Shown piece after piece: positions 8,122-16,303 of a DNA stretch of 64,000 nucleotides. The stretch covers positions 62,001 to 126,000 of the forward strand of contig JADKKH010000001.1 of assembly GCA_016720585.1 (NCBI GenBank). Reading direction: 5' to 3'. Numbering within the stretch: position 1 is the stretch's first letter; every line of letters starts with the position of its first letter. The notes under the pieces are model-generated. The model ran no database searches. It was not told the origin of the DNA and saw only the letters and a program-made list of their open reading frames with translations. Made by a program: the position numbers and the translations under genes. The DNA is from Chitinophagaceae bacterium (GTDB lineage: Bacteria > Bacteroidota > Bacteroidia > Chitinophagales > Chitinophagaceae).

Positions 8122-8616
8122 ATGAACACAATCAAAAATGAAGAGATCCCCCAGATGGCAAAAATCGTGGAACGCAATGTTAATGCGCTTTTACACAGGA
8201 AAAAGGAAGATAATAAGAAAAGGAGTATCCGGGAAAAGGTGATAGACTCAATTACCGCTTTTGCAGGGAGTTTGGTTTCAGTTTATTTTCATTGCACTTT
8301 TTTTGGAATCTGGGTAATCTGGAATCTGGGTTTACTGAATTTAAAACCTTTTGATGCTGATTTTATAAAGCTCGCAACCTTTGCAGGCGTTGAGGCTATT
8401 TTTCTTTCAACATTTATATTGATCGGGCAGAAACGTATAAATGTTCTAACAGATAAGTGGGCTGAATTAGATTTGCAGATCAGCCTTTTAACAGAACATG
8501 AAGTAACAAGAATTATGAGCCTGGTAACGGCTATTGCAAAAAAGATGGAAATCCGGGAAGCCCATGATCAGGAGATCGTAGAATTATCAAAAGATATTCA
8601 TCCTGAAAAGTTTTAG
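8122..8616 (+). CDS. DUF1003 membrane protein
   Basis: 164 residues. An N-terminal charged region (about 1-45, rich in Lys/Arg) precedes two transmembrane helices (about 50-72 and 88-108). The conserved DUF1003 stretch VEAIFLSTFILIGQKR joins the second helix to a cytoplasmic helical tail (DKWAELDLQISLLTEHEVT). The family has no established function. The gene stands alone between two non-conserved gaps, with no clear partner. Confidence 0.8.
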   Translation: MNTIKNEEIPQMAKIVERNVNALLHRKKEDNKKRSIREKVIDSITAFAGSLVSVYFHCTFFGIWVIWNLGLLNLKPFDADFIKLATFAGVEAIFLSTFILIGQKRINVLTDKWAELDLQISLLTEHEVTRIMSLVTAIAKKMEIREAHDQEIVELSKDIHPEKF

Positions 8617-8842
8617 ATACAATGGAGAATGCTGCTGAATGAACTTTGTGGCAATGTTGGGGCTTTGCGCCGGCGGTTTCCGGAGCCGGTTACCTTCTGG
8701 CGTCAGCTCAATAAAGATACAAAAGCCGGGCATTTGTTCTGTCGATCATCTGTGATTCTTCAGCCGGGCGATGAGCTTGATTTGAAAACTGCACTTGACT
8801 TTACTCGTCAGCCGCTGGCGCAAAACCCTTGTTGGGCGAAGT
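8617..8842. other. Non-coding gap next to AT-rich gene
   Basis: About 225 bp, noticeably more GC-rich than the gene to its right. It ends in GTTGGGCG (8831-8838), the exact reverse complement of CGCCCAAC at 9874-9881 on the far side of the next gene. A reading frame of 88 codons crosses the region but shows no recognisable domain and overlaps the real gene. Confidence 0.4.
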
Positions 8843-9865
8843 TTATTCCAACAATTTTCCAACATAGCTTGTATCGATTTTTTGTGCAAAGATGAAAGGG
8901 TTTCCATCGTCAACAGTCATGGAAAAAAGCTGTTTAAAATACATTTGGTGAATATAAAGTGTAAAGAGTTCTGCAACTAATTCAGAGCCATTCCTTGTGC
9001 TATAAGCAGTTGGAAAAGGCGAGTTAACAAGTCTTTTATTTAATTCTTTAAATTCCTCAAGCGTAAGTTTTTCAAAGTCACTATGTCTATTCTGCGATAG
9101 TAATTCAAGTTTCTCAAGTCCCTCCTTCTTAGATTCGTATGAAATATAGCCGCCGTCAAAACAAGTTTCAATTAAGGGAAAATAACCACTTTTAGAACTA
9201 AACCAGTCATCAGGAAGTGGGGCTTCACGAGATATAAAAGAGAATATATGAGCATACTCATGAAGTAGGACATGTTCAACCGTTCTGATCGGTATATTTT
9301 GGTCCTCGTTAAATAGCGAACATTTTACTTTATGGCGAAATTCATTTTTGAGACACTTTGTTGTCTCAAATGTTATCCATTCATTTGGTGTCGTATGAAA
9401 CAATCTAGCATTTAGGAATATAATGAATTTGTCATCAGTTGGCTTTATGATCTGAGTTAGGCCATTGAATCTTGCGGAATCAACGATGTAAATGGATAGT
9501 AAGTTGTACTTGCTAATATTTTGAAATTTTGGAGGCCAATACTTGACAAGTTGGTCTAATTTTTGAATCTCATCCTTAGATATTTGAATGGCTTGCGATT
9601 TAAAATGAGGTATCTCCAGACGACTTTCTGATCTATTTAGAAAATCAACCGCTATATCGGGTGGAACGCTAAAAAGGGATGAAAACGAGCTGTCTGGTTT
9701 GTTGAAGCTGAGAAAATGCTTGGAAAAGGATTTTTCTGATGCCCCAAATTTCACTTCTTTTGAAAACCTTCCATATGAGTTAACTAAGTAAATAATTACA
9801 AGAACCAGTGCGACACTTGCAACTGTGAGATAGAGCCAAAATAATATTTTACGAAAGAGTTTCAT
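8843..9865 (-). CDS. Membrane-anchored putative zinc metallopeptidase (HExxH)
   Basis: 340 residues from the ATG at 9865. I chose this start because it places the basic MKLFRK and a single hydrophobic helix (about 6-29) at the N-terminus; an in-frame ATG 18 codons upstream adds an unconvincing leader. The rest is predicted periplasmic. The motif VLLHEYAHIF gives His202-Glu-x-x-His206, as in zincin peptidases, and Glu299 in ELVAELF is a plausible third ligand. I do not recognise the family beyond this. Base composition is visibly more AT-rich than its neighbours, and the gene is bracketed by GTTGGGCG / CGCCCAAC, which suggests acquisition. Confidence 0.7.
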   Translation of the reverse strand: MKLFRKILFWLYLTVASVALVLVIIYLVNSYGRFSKEVKFGASEKSFSKHFLSFNKPDSSFSSLFSVPPDIAVDFLNRSESRLEIPHFKSQAIQISKDEIQKLDQLVKYWPPKFQNISKYNLLSIYIVDSARFNGLTQIIKPTDDKFIIFLNARLFHTTPNEWITFETTKCLKNEFRHKVKCSLFNEDQNIPIRTVEHVLLHEYAHIFSFISREAPLPDDWFSSKSGYFPLIETCFDGGYISYESKKEGLEKLELLSQNRHSDFEKLTLEEFKELNKRLVNSPFPTAYSTRNGSELVAELFTLYIHQMYFKQLFSMTVDDGNPFIFAQKIDTSYVGKLLE

Positions 9866-9873
9866 TGAAATTG

Positions 9874-10007
9874 CGCCCAACGTGTGTATTGTCGAATATA
9901 CGAACCTTTTATTTTTCAATTACCCCCAATATTGTTGATCTGATTTATAGGTTGTTAGATCTTTTTATGCAAGATTTAGATAATCAAAAATAAGTTTCGA
10001 CAATACA
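9874..10007. repeat. Intergenic inverted repeats beside the HExxH gene
   Basis: TGTATTGTCGAA (9885-9896) and its exact reverse complement TTCGACAATACA (9996-10007) enclose about 100 AT-rich bases. CGCCCAAC (9874-9881) just before it mirrors GTTGGGCG at 8831-8838. No gene fits in the gap 9866-10070. Confidence 0.6.
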
Positions 10008-10070
10008 ACCCATTTGAACAAATATTTTTTCTGTAACAGGAGATGATTTGAGAGGAGTTTTCTAAAAAGG

Positions 10071-10670
10071 CTACCGTATACTTTTTTGAATCTGCCCTTT
10101 TATCCCACCCAACCATTCAGATTTTAAGATACTCAAAATGATACTGTCTCTTCGGCCACCCTGTGCCGTGGGCATATGATTGCGGAGGATCCCTTCTTCC
10201 ACGCAACCAATGGCTTTCATAGCAGCAATACTTTTTGCATTGTTGGCATCGGCCCGGAATTCCAACCGTTCCATGCCCCATTCTTCAAATACATAGGTCA
10301 GTAATAATAATTTGCAATGCCGGTTTAACCCCGTCCGCTGAAATTCCTTTCCATACCAGGTATAACCCAGCTGTGTGGTCAGCCAGGGTTGTTGTATGTC
10401 ATAAAAACGGGTGCTGCCAGCGTAACGATTTTCCTTTTTATCAAATACGATAAAGGGGTATTCTTTTTTATCATGTAGGTTCTTGACAGCAGTGGCAATA
10501 TAATTCCGCAGGTTTTCTTCACCTGCCGCAGTTACTAGGCCGTACTTCCATATCTCCGGTTCCTGCAATGAGAAAGGAAGCAGGTTGTCAAAATCACTTT
10601 CCTGCATGGGGCGCAGCAATACCCTTTCATTTTCAAGAATGAGTTCTGTTTGAAAAATATTTTTTCCCAT
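10071..10670 (-). CDS. GNAT-family N-acetyltransferase (RimJ/RimL-like)
   Basis: 199 residues. It begins with the usual substrate-side pattern ENERVLLRPMQESDFDNLLPF and contains the acetyl-CoA-binding region LGYTWYGKEFQRTGLNRHCK followed by MERLEFRADANNAKSIAAMKAIG. It transfers an acetyl group from acetyl-CoA to an amine. The substrate cannot be told from sequence; relatives acetylate ribosomal protein N-termini or small molecules. It is a single gene beside the repeat element at 10690-11108. Confidence 0.88.
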   Translation of the reverse strand: MGKNIFQTELILENERVLLRPMQESDFDNLLPFSLQEPEIWKYGLVTAAGEENLRNYIATAVKNLHDKKEYPFIVFDKKENRYAGSTRFYDIQQPWLTTQLGYTWYGKEFQRTGLNRHCKLLLLTYVFEEWGMERLEFRADANNAKSIAAMKAIGCVEEGILRNHMPTAQGGRRDSIILSILKSEWLGGIKGQIQKSIR

Positions 10671-10689
10671 GAATGTTCTTTGCCCCCAT

Positions 10690-11108
10690 TATGGCGGGGC
10701 AGGCTTTGATGCAAAAGAACCAAAAAATCAAGGCAATAGCAAACGCTCTACTACTTTTACGGGGCCACGCCCTCTTTTCCAGAGTTTATTTGTCTTGTTA
10801 TAAGGCGAAACAAGGCGCTTGTACATTCACGTATAGGGTATAGAGCCGGAGTGAAATTTCAAGCGCCTCTTTTTCGACAAAATAAATTATTCTTTTTTTT
10901 CAAATGCCCTGTCGAAAAAGCAAGCGCTGCCAGAGTTTACCAACAGCAAGCAGCAGGGTCTGTTACTTTACATCATTAAAAGACAATTATGAAAAAACAG
11001 GATGCTTTTAATCAGGAAAAGGGGGCGTGGGTGGTAAAACGGGCGGAGCCATTCGTTTTACCTTGAATTTTCTTTGCTACTTTCTTTGTTTCAAGACAAA
11101 GAAAGTAG
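10690..11108. repeat. Compound repeat element with nested inverted repeats
   Basis: The roughly 490 bp between the GNAT gene and murA hold no gene but much structure. AGGCGCTTG (10813-10821) pairs with CAAGCGCCT (10860-10868). TTTTTCGACA (10870-10879) pairs with TGTCGAAAAA (10910-10919). CTACTTTCTTTG (11077-11088) pairs with CAAAGAAAGTAG (11097-11108). CCAGAGTTTA occurs twice, near 10785 and 10933. The outer left part (AACCAAAAAATCAAGG, GGGGCCACGCCC) and the reverse complement of the outer right part (AGCAAAGAAAATTCAAGG, ACCCACGCCCCC) look related, so the whole may be a large imperfect inverted element. Confidence 0.6.
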
Positions 11109-11163
11109 ATTGTATATAATTAGAAATCAATTTTCCTAATATGAGGTAATACTTTTCTATCGC

Positions 11164-12468
11164 TTAGATTCTTTTAATATCCGCCCCCAATTTCCGCAAT
11201 CGCCCGTCAATATCCTGGTAGCCCCGGTCAATCTGTTCAATATTCTGAATGATACTTTTTCCTTCAGCACTCAGTGCGGCAATCAACAGGGCCACACCGG
11301 CACGTATGTCGGGAGAACTCATCGTAATACCTCTCAGCATTTGTTCCCTGTCCAACCCAATGACAACAGCCCGATGGGGATCACACAATACAATCCGGGC
11401 GCCCATATCTATCAGCTTATCTACAAAGAACAAACGGCTTTCAAACATTTTCTGGTGAATCAATACCGAGCCTTTGGCCTGAATAGCGGTTACCAATACA
11501 ATACTTAATAAGTCAGGTGTAAATCCCGGCCAGGGATGATCAGAGATGGTCATTACCGACCCGTCTAAAAATGTTTGTATCTCATAACTTTCCTGTGCCG
11601 GTATATGAATATCATCTCCGATAAAATCCATATGGATACCGAGTTGCTGAAATTTCTCCGGAATGATTCCTAACTGTTCAATGCCGGCATTTTTAATGGT
11701 AATAGCACTCTGTGTCATTGCCGCCAGTCCAATAAATGAACCCACTTCGATCATATCCGGCAACATACGATGTTCGGTGCCACCGAGATAATCTACTCCC
11801 TCAACCGTTAGCCTGTTACTACCAATACCGGAAATCTTAGCACCCATCCGGTTCAGCATGTTACAGAGTTGTTGGATATAGGGTTCACAGGCCGCATTAT
11901 AAATCGTGGTTATTCCTTTCGCCATCGTGGCGGCCATGATGATGTTGGCGGTGCCGGTAACAGAGGGCTCGTCTAATAATAAATCCGTTCCTTTCAGGTT
12001 GTTTGCCTCTAAATGAAAAAAACCATCTTCTTCATGGTAGGTAAATGCTGCGCCGAGTTTTTCAAAATTCAGGATATGCGTATCCAATCTTCTCCGGCCT
12101 ATTTTATCACCACCGGGTTTGGGAATAAAAGCTTTTCTGAATCTTGCCAGCATGGGCCCGGCCAGTAATACCGAGCCTCTCAATTTCCCGCTTTTCTTTT
12201 TGTAGGCTTCGCTGCGCAGGTAATCAATATTTATATCATCTGCCCGGAATGAACAGGTATCTCTTTCTGTTCTTTCCAGTTTAACATTCATATCACCCAA
12301 TAATTCTATCAGCAGGTTCACATCGGTGATATCCGGAATATTGGTGACGGTAACTTTCTCCGGAGTTAATAAAACGGCGCTGATGATCTGCAGCGCTTCA
12401 TTCTTGGCTCCCTGCGGAATAATTTCTCCGTGTAGTTTTTTGCCGCCTGTTACTTCGAAGGAATGCAT
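11164..12468 (-). CDS. murA: UDP-N-acetylglucosamine 1-carboxyvinyltransferase, Asp-type
   Basis: 434 residues from the ATG at 12468; a longer frame to 12582 adds 38 residues unlike MurA, so I reject it. It catalyses the first committed peptidoglycan step, transfer of enolpyruvyl from PEP to UDP-GlcNAc. The family start is clear (FEVTGGKKLHGEI, with Lys22 in GAKNEAL). The active-site loop reads KPGGDKIGRRRLDTH, so Asp121 occupies the place of the usual Cys (GGCAIGARP in E. coli). This Asp form is known in Mycobacterium, Chlamydia and Borrelia and resists fosfomycin. No wall genes flank it directly. Confidence 0.95.
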   Translation of the reverse strand: MHSFEVTGGKKLHGEIIPQGAKNEALQIISAVLLTPEKVTVTNIPDITDVNLLIELLGDMNVKLERTERDTCSFRADDINIDYLRSEAYKKKSGKLRGSVLLAGPMLARFRKAFIPKPGGDKIGRRRLDTHILNFEKLGAAFTYHEEDGFFHLEANNLKGTDLLLDEPSVTGTANIIMAATMAKGITTIYNAACEPYIQQLCNMLNRMGAKISGIGSNRLTVEGVDYLGGTEHRMLPDMIEVGSFIGLAAMTQSAITIKNAGIEQLGIIPEKFQQLGIHMDFIGDDIHIPAQESYEIQTFLDGSVMTISDHPWPGFTPDLLSIVLVTAIQAKGSVLIHQKMFESRLFFVDKLIDMGARIVLCDPHRAVVIGLDREQMLRGITMSSPDIRAGVALLIAALSAEGKSIIQNIEQIDRGYQDIDGRLRKLGADIKRI

Positions 12469-12602
12469 AAGGGAGTTAATTGGTTTATTGGTTAACCAGG
12501 ATAACGGGTTATTCTGATTGCAAAGTACAAGTAAATGGAACGGCAATAAAAAATGGTTGACCAGGAAATCCCAATCAACCATTTAACTATGTAACTAGAA
12601 AA

Positions 12603-13295
12603 TTAGTAACGTTTCTTGGGATAACCACCACCACCCCGGTTGTCCCGGCCATCATTTCTGCGGGCACCACCGCCACCACCGCCACGTTGCTGAAACTTAC
12701 CGCCACCGCTCCGTTTTCCATAACCACCCCGGTTATCCCGGCCTTCCTGCTGTGGCCGGAAAGCTTTTACATAAGGCGTGTTGGTAAAGGTCAGTTGGCC
12801 TTCGGTAATTCCGCTTAACTCACTTTGTATCGCATCATCATGTACAATTTCTTTGTGCCAGTTGTTGTAGGCCAGCTTCATGTAGTACGCAATAGCATTG
12901 GCAAAGCCTAATCGTTTTTCAGGATTTTCTTCTTTTAAGGCTTTATCAATGATCACTTCCAGGTTTTTACCAAGATGCAATAACCTTGGGTGCCGCTTGG
13001 GATAAGGTAATGGGTCGGGCTTTGCTTTCAGTGTTTCCCGGGTGGGTATGGGATACGGTGATTTTACATCCAATGTAAAATCAGAGATCAGGAATAAATG
13101 GTCCCAGAGTTTATGACGGAAATCTTCTACATTCTTTAAATGAGGGTTTAAGAAACCCATCAGTTCGATAACGGCCTGTGCATTCCGCTGGCGGCGTTCG
13201 GGCTCTTCAATCGTCATGATATGTTCCACCATTTTCTGCACGTGGCGGCCATATTCTCTCATGGTCAGGTGGTTTCTTGTCGTGTTGTACTCCAT
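12603..13295 (-). CDS. DUF4290 protein with Gly/Arg-rich tail
   Basis: 230 residues from the ATG at 13295 (MEYNTTRNHLTM). An ATG five codons earlier (13310) is possible, but it would lie almost at the transcription start implied by the -7 box TACATTTG (minus strand, 13316-13323). The helical N-terminal domain (about 1-175, VQKMVEHIMTIEEPERRQRNAQ) is DUF4290, restricted to Bacteroidota and of unknown function. The last 45 residues are low-complexity with RGG-like repeats (RGGGGGGARRNDGRDNRGG), suggestive of nucleic-acid binding (inference). It lies 134 bp upstream of murA on the same strand, so they may be co-transcribed. Confidence 0.85.
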   Translation of the reverse strand: MEYNTTRNHLTMREYGRHVQKMVEHIMTIEEPERRQRNAQAVIELMGFLNPHLKNVEDFRHKLWDHLFLISDFTLDVKSPYPIPTRETLKAKPDPLPYPKRHPRLLHLGKNLEVIIDKALKEENPEKRLGFANAIAYYMKLAYNNWHKEIVHDDAIQSELSGITEGQLTFTNTPYVKAFRPQQEGRDNRGGYGKRSGGGKFQQRGGGGGGARRNDGRDNRGGGGYPKKRY

Positions 13296-13315
13296 ATTGT
13301 CTACATCCATATAGA

Positions 13316-13323
13316 CAAATGTA
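13316..13323 (-). promoter_or_regulatory. -7 box for the DUF4290 gene
   Basis: Minus-strand TACATTTG, an exact TAnnTTTG match. It places the transcription start at about 13309-13312 and favours the downstream ATG at 13295. Confidence 0.5.
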
Positions 13324-13400
13324 GAGAAAGAAATTTGAAATAGGAAGTCAGGGGGTTGTAATAGTGTCCTAAGCTTCAGTGCGTTTGGGAGGGGAAAAAG

Positions 13401-13427
13401 AAAGGGGCCCCGAACCTGGGCCCCTTT
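13401..13427 (-). terminator. Rho-independent terminator
   Basis: Perfect 10-bp stem AAAGGGGCCC (13401-13410) / GGGCCCCTTT (13418-13427). On the minus strand it runs into CTTTTTCCCC. It lies just after the stop of the gene at 13451-13828, which supports that gene being transcribed. Confidence 0.8.
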
Positions 13428-13450
13428 TACAAGCCACCATCCTCTTCCAC

Positions 13451-13828
13451 CTAAGAGGTCGTTTTAAGAAAAGTTGATTGACATCCTGCTATTGGCCCGT
13501 TACGATCATAAACCCTAATCCATTCATTTTTACAGGTTGTAACGGGGCTGTCTTTCAGGGTTGTTGCATCAGACTTCTCCAATATTTTCTTCAGCAAAAA
13601 GCGCTGTTGTGTTGTATGAATAAGAATAAAATATTTTCTGGCTAAAACATAATCAAATTTGATACCAACTCTGTTTTCAATACCCGGTTTGTTAGTATTT
13701 AATTTCGGGGGGGATGGGTTTTTTTTGTGCTGAGTACCTGGATTATCCTTTTTTCCGGTGCATTGTGAACAGGCTTCTGTGATAGCCGCAGTAAGCGTTA
13801 TCAGCGAATCAGGGTAGGAGTATTTCAT
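13451..13828 (-). CDS. Hypothetical protein
   Basis: 125 residues, not recognised. No signal peptide or membrane segment is evident. It has a CSQC pair near the N-terminus (ITEACSQCTGKK), a Pro/Lys/Asn-rich stretch (about 29-50), and a charged C-terminal half. The terminator at 13401-13427 directly downstream argues that it is expressed. It could be a small lineage-specific protein or a false call; nearby genes give no functional hint. Confidence 0.5.
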   Translation of the reverse strand: MKYSYPDSLITLTAAITEACSQCTGKKDNPGTQHKKNPSPPKLNTNKPGIENRVGIKFDYVLARKYFILIHTTQQRFLLKKILEKSDATTLKDSPVTTCKNEWIRVYDRNGPIAGCQSTFLKTTS

Positions 13829-14121
13829 AAGACACTGTTTTGGTATTTCATTAATTCAACGATATAAAAGTAGATCAGATGTTGATTGTGGTCAAGGGTA
13901 TTACTGCCCGTTTTTGAAACCGGTATTTAATGAATATCCACAGCAATTGTTCCTGTGTTTTTATGAAATGAGTAGTAGTAAAAGAGTTGCGTAAGAACAG
14001 ACCCGTTTTTCTTTTTTTACAAGTTGAAAAAGAGATGTTTTACGGTGTAAATACTACAACCAATACCTTTACCACCCGGCTACCGGCTAATTGAATCAAA
14101 TGGTAAGACGGGCCCTCACAA

Positions 14122-15246
14122 ATGGTTATTGCGGTTAATACGAGGTTTCTGCTGGCTGAATACCTGGAAGGGTATGGCAATTTTGTTTACGAAACTTTTA
14201 AACGGATAACGGAGTGGCATCCCGAACATGCGTTCGTTTTTATCTTCGACAGGCCCGTTGATAAAAAATTTGTATTTGGACCCAATGTAACATCTGTAAC
14301 AACGGGTCCTCCGGCACGACACCCCCTGCTCTGGAAATTCTGGTATGATGTAAGAGTACCTGCCGTTCTCCGGAAATATAAAGCTGATGTGTTTGTTTCC
14401 TGCGATGGATTTTGTTCGCTGACTACAAAAGTGCCGCAGTGCCTGGTGGTGCACGACCTGGCTTTTTTGCATTATCCTTCGTTTATTAAAAAATCACATT
14501 TGTTTTTTTATAAAAAATACACACCCGGTTTTTTAGAAAAAGCAAGGTCAGTTGCCACAGTTTCCGATTTTTCGAGGCAGGATATTCTTACCCAATACTC
14601 AAATAAAGCAAGGGAAATTGATGTGGTTTATAGCGGGATAAAAGAAATTTTTCAACCAATTAGCAATGAAGTGAAAGTGGCAACAAAAAATAAATATACT
14701 GACGGGAAGGAATACTTTGTTTATACAGGAGCTATTCATCCCCGTAAAAATCTGATCAACCTCCTGAAAGCTTTTTCGGTTTTTAAGAAAAGGCAACAGA
14801 CCAATATGAAGCTGGTGCTTACCGGGAGACTGGCCTGGAAATATGACACCTTTAAAGAAGGGTTAAAATCGTATAAGTACCGGAATGATGTGATACTGAC
14901 GGGCTACCTCGAAGAAAATGAACTGGCAAAAATAACCGGCTCGGCATATGGATTAGTGTATCCTTCTTTATTCGAAGGGTTCGGTGTGCCCGTGCTGGAA
15001 GCGATGCGCTGCGATGTACCTGTTATTACAGCAGCCCATTCGGCTATGCAGGAAATAGCCGGGGAAGCGGCTATGTATGCCGATGTTACCAGTCACACAG
15101 ATCTGGCAGATAAAATGATGCTGTTATATAAGAATGAAAATCTCCGGAATGATCTGATCCATAAAGGGCGGGAGGTGGCAGCACAATATAGTTGGGATAA
15201 AACGGCCGATCTTCTCTGGCAAAGCATTGTAAAAGCCGTCCGTTGA
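14122..15246 (+). CDS. Glycosyltransferase family 4 (GT-B)
   Basis: 374 residues of GT4 type. The N-terminal acceptor-side domain starts VIAVNTRFLLAEYLEG. The donor-side domain starts at about 195 with EYFVYTGAIHPRKNLINLLKAF and ends with the typical LVYPSLFEGFGVPVLEAM and CDVPVITA, where the EGFGVPVLE glutamates bind the nucleotide sugar. It transfers a sugar from an NDP- or polyprenyl-linked donor, probably for envelope polysaccharide; the acceptor is unknown. It is followed 53 bp later by gldC, which has its own -7 box. Confidence 0.88.
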   Translation: MVIAVNTRFLLAEYLEGYGNFVYETFKRITEWHPEHAFVFIFDRPVDKKFVFGPNVTSVTTGPPARHPLLWKFWYDVRVPAVLRKYKADVFVSCDGFCSLTTKVPQCLVVHDLAFLHYPSFIKKSHLFFYKKYTPGFLEKARSVATVSDFSRQDILTQYSNKAREIDVVYSGIKEIFQPISNEVKVATKNKYTDGKEYFVYTGAIHPRKNLINLLKAFSVFKKRQQTNMKLVLTGRLAWKYDTFKEGLKSYKYRNDVILTGYLEENELAKITGSAYGLVYPSLFEGFGVPVLEAMRCDVPVITAAHSAMQEIAGEAAMYADVTSHTDLADKMMLLYKNENLRNDLIHKGREVAAQYSWDKTADLLWQSIVKAVR

Positions 15247-15253
15247 ATTCATT

Positions 15254-15261
15254 TACCTTTG
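15254..15261 (+). promoter_or_regulatory. -7 box for gldC
   Basis: TACCTTTG matches TAnnTTTG and ends 38 nt before the gldC ATG. A TTG at 15227-15229 is spaced slightly long (24 bp). Between the box and the start is GGGAGGT (15290-15296), only 3 nt from the ATG; this is a Shine-Dalgarno-like sequence, unusual in Bacteroidota. Confidence 0.5.
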
Positions 15262-15299
15262 CTCTCTTTTAATTAAAAACTTTACGTTAGGGAGGTACT

Positions 15300-15650
15300 A
15301 TGACAAAATCTACAATTACCATTGATGTGATGACGGATGAGAAAAAGGTTCCGCATTCTATTTCCTGGAGTGCTACCGACACATCTGCAGAAAATGCCCT
15401 GAAGGCAAAAGCCATGATGATTTCATTCTGGGATGGAGCGGAAAAAGCGGCGTTGCGGATTGACCTGTGGACAAAAGATATGATGGTGGATGAAATGGCA
15501 GACTTCTTTTTCCAGACGATGATGACTATGGCAGATACCTATGGCCGCGCTACCCAATATACCGAACAGGTGGAGGAGATGAAAAAATTTGCCCACGATT
15601 TTTATGATAAATTCAGGGCAAAGCAATTGAAAGAGAATAAGGCGGATTGA
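15300..15650 (+). CDS. gldC: Gliding motility protein GldC
   Basis: 116 residues, standard GldC length and sequence: starts TKSTITIDVMTDEKKVPHSI, with ISWSATDTSAENALKAKAMM and WTKDMMVDEMADFFFQTM. GldC is a small cytoplasmic protein reported to assist gliding in Flavobacterium; its biochemical role is not known. It is confined to Bacteroidota and supports the assignment of the window. The stop codon TGA overlaps the first unit of a 7-bp repeat. Confidence 0.93.
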   Translation: MTKSTITIDVMTDEKKVPHSISWSATDTSAENALKAKAMMISFWDGAEKAALRIDLWTKDMMVDEMADFFFQTMMTMADTYGRATQYTEQVEEMKKFAHDFYDKFRAKQLKENKAD

Positions 15651-15718
15651 GTTCGGAGTTCGGAGTTCATAGGGAGTCGGGAGCTATCGAGTTCAGAGTT
15701 CGAAGTTCGGAGTGTTCA
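15649..15718. repeat. Degenerate 7-bp periodic repeat (GAGTTCG type)
   Basis: Heptamers GAGTTCG, GAGTTCG, GAGTTCA, then a GGGAGTCGGGAGCTATCG segment, then GTTCAGA, GTTCGAA, GTTCGGA, GTGTTCA. The array begins inside the gldC stop codon. Confidence 0.7.
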
Positions 15719-15780
15719 ACGTGTGAGATTTTTTCTGCTTTTGGAAATAACTATAAATAACAAACAATAAATTTTTTAAA

Positions 15781-16233
15781 ATGAGTTTGGAACAAAAAAT
15801 AATGGCTGACTTAAAAACAGCGATGCTGGCAAAGGATGAGGCAGGATTAAGAAGTCTCCGGGCTATTAAAGCCGCAATCATTCTTGCAAAAACGGCAGAA
15901 GGAGCCAATGGTGAGGTAACAGAAGCAGAGGAAGTAAAACTTTTGCAGAAATTAGTGAAGAGCCGCAAAGACTCCCTGGAAATATTTCAACAACAGAACA
16001 GACCGGAGTTGGCCAAAAAAGAGGAGGAGGAGATCGCTATCATTGAAAAATTCCTTCCCAAACAGATGTCACCCGATGAAGTTAAAGTGGTGCTTTCAAA
16101 AATAATTGAAGAAGTGGGTGCATCCTCCCCGGCGGATATGGGAAAGGTGATGGGTGTGGCAACTAAACAATTAGCCGGTAAAGCCGATGGGAAAACAATT
16201 TCTTCCTTGGTGAAAGAGCTTTTAGCCAAATAA
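15781..16233 (+). CDS. GatB/YqeY domain protein
   Basis: 150 residues, the full length of the stand-alone YqeY family. Characteristic stretches: MADLKTAMLAKDEAGLRSLRAIKAAI, then KLLQKLVKSRKDSLEIF and the C-terminal KVMGVATKQLAGKADGKTISSLVKELL. It resembles the tail domain of GatB and may bind tRNA, but its role is not established. Cytoplasmic. It lies between gldC and cvpA on the same strand. Confidence 0.92.
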   Translation: MSLEQKIMADLKTAMLAKDEAGLRSLRAIKAAIILAKTAEGANGEVTEAEEVKLLQKLVKSRKDSLEIFQQQNRPELAKKEEEEIAIIEKFLPKQMSPDEVKVVLSKIIEEVGASSPADMGKVMGVATKQLAGKADGKTISSLVKELLAK

Positions 16234-16303
16234 GTTTAAGGATTGTTTAGGAGAACCGGTTTAATAACTTTCAGCCTTCGAACGTTAAATATCAAACACC
16301 ACC

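Noticed and set aside
8629..8895. 88-codon plus-strand frame beside the HExxH gene
   Set aside because: No recognisable domain, overlaps the end of the real minus-strand gene, composition not gene-like.
12469..12582. 38-residue N-terminal extension of MurA
   Set aside because: The sequence (for example FLLPFHLLVLCNQNNPLSWL) does not belong to MurA and the family start FEVTGGKKLHGEI follows the internal ATG at 12468.
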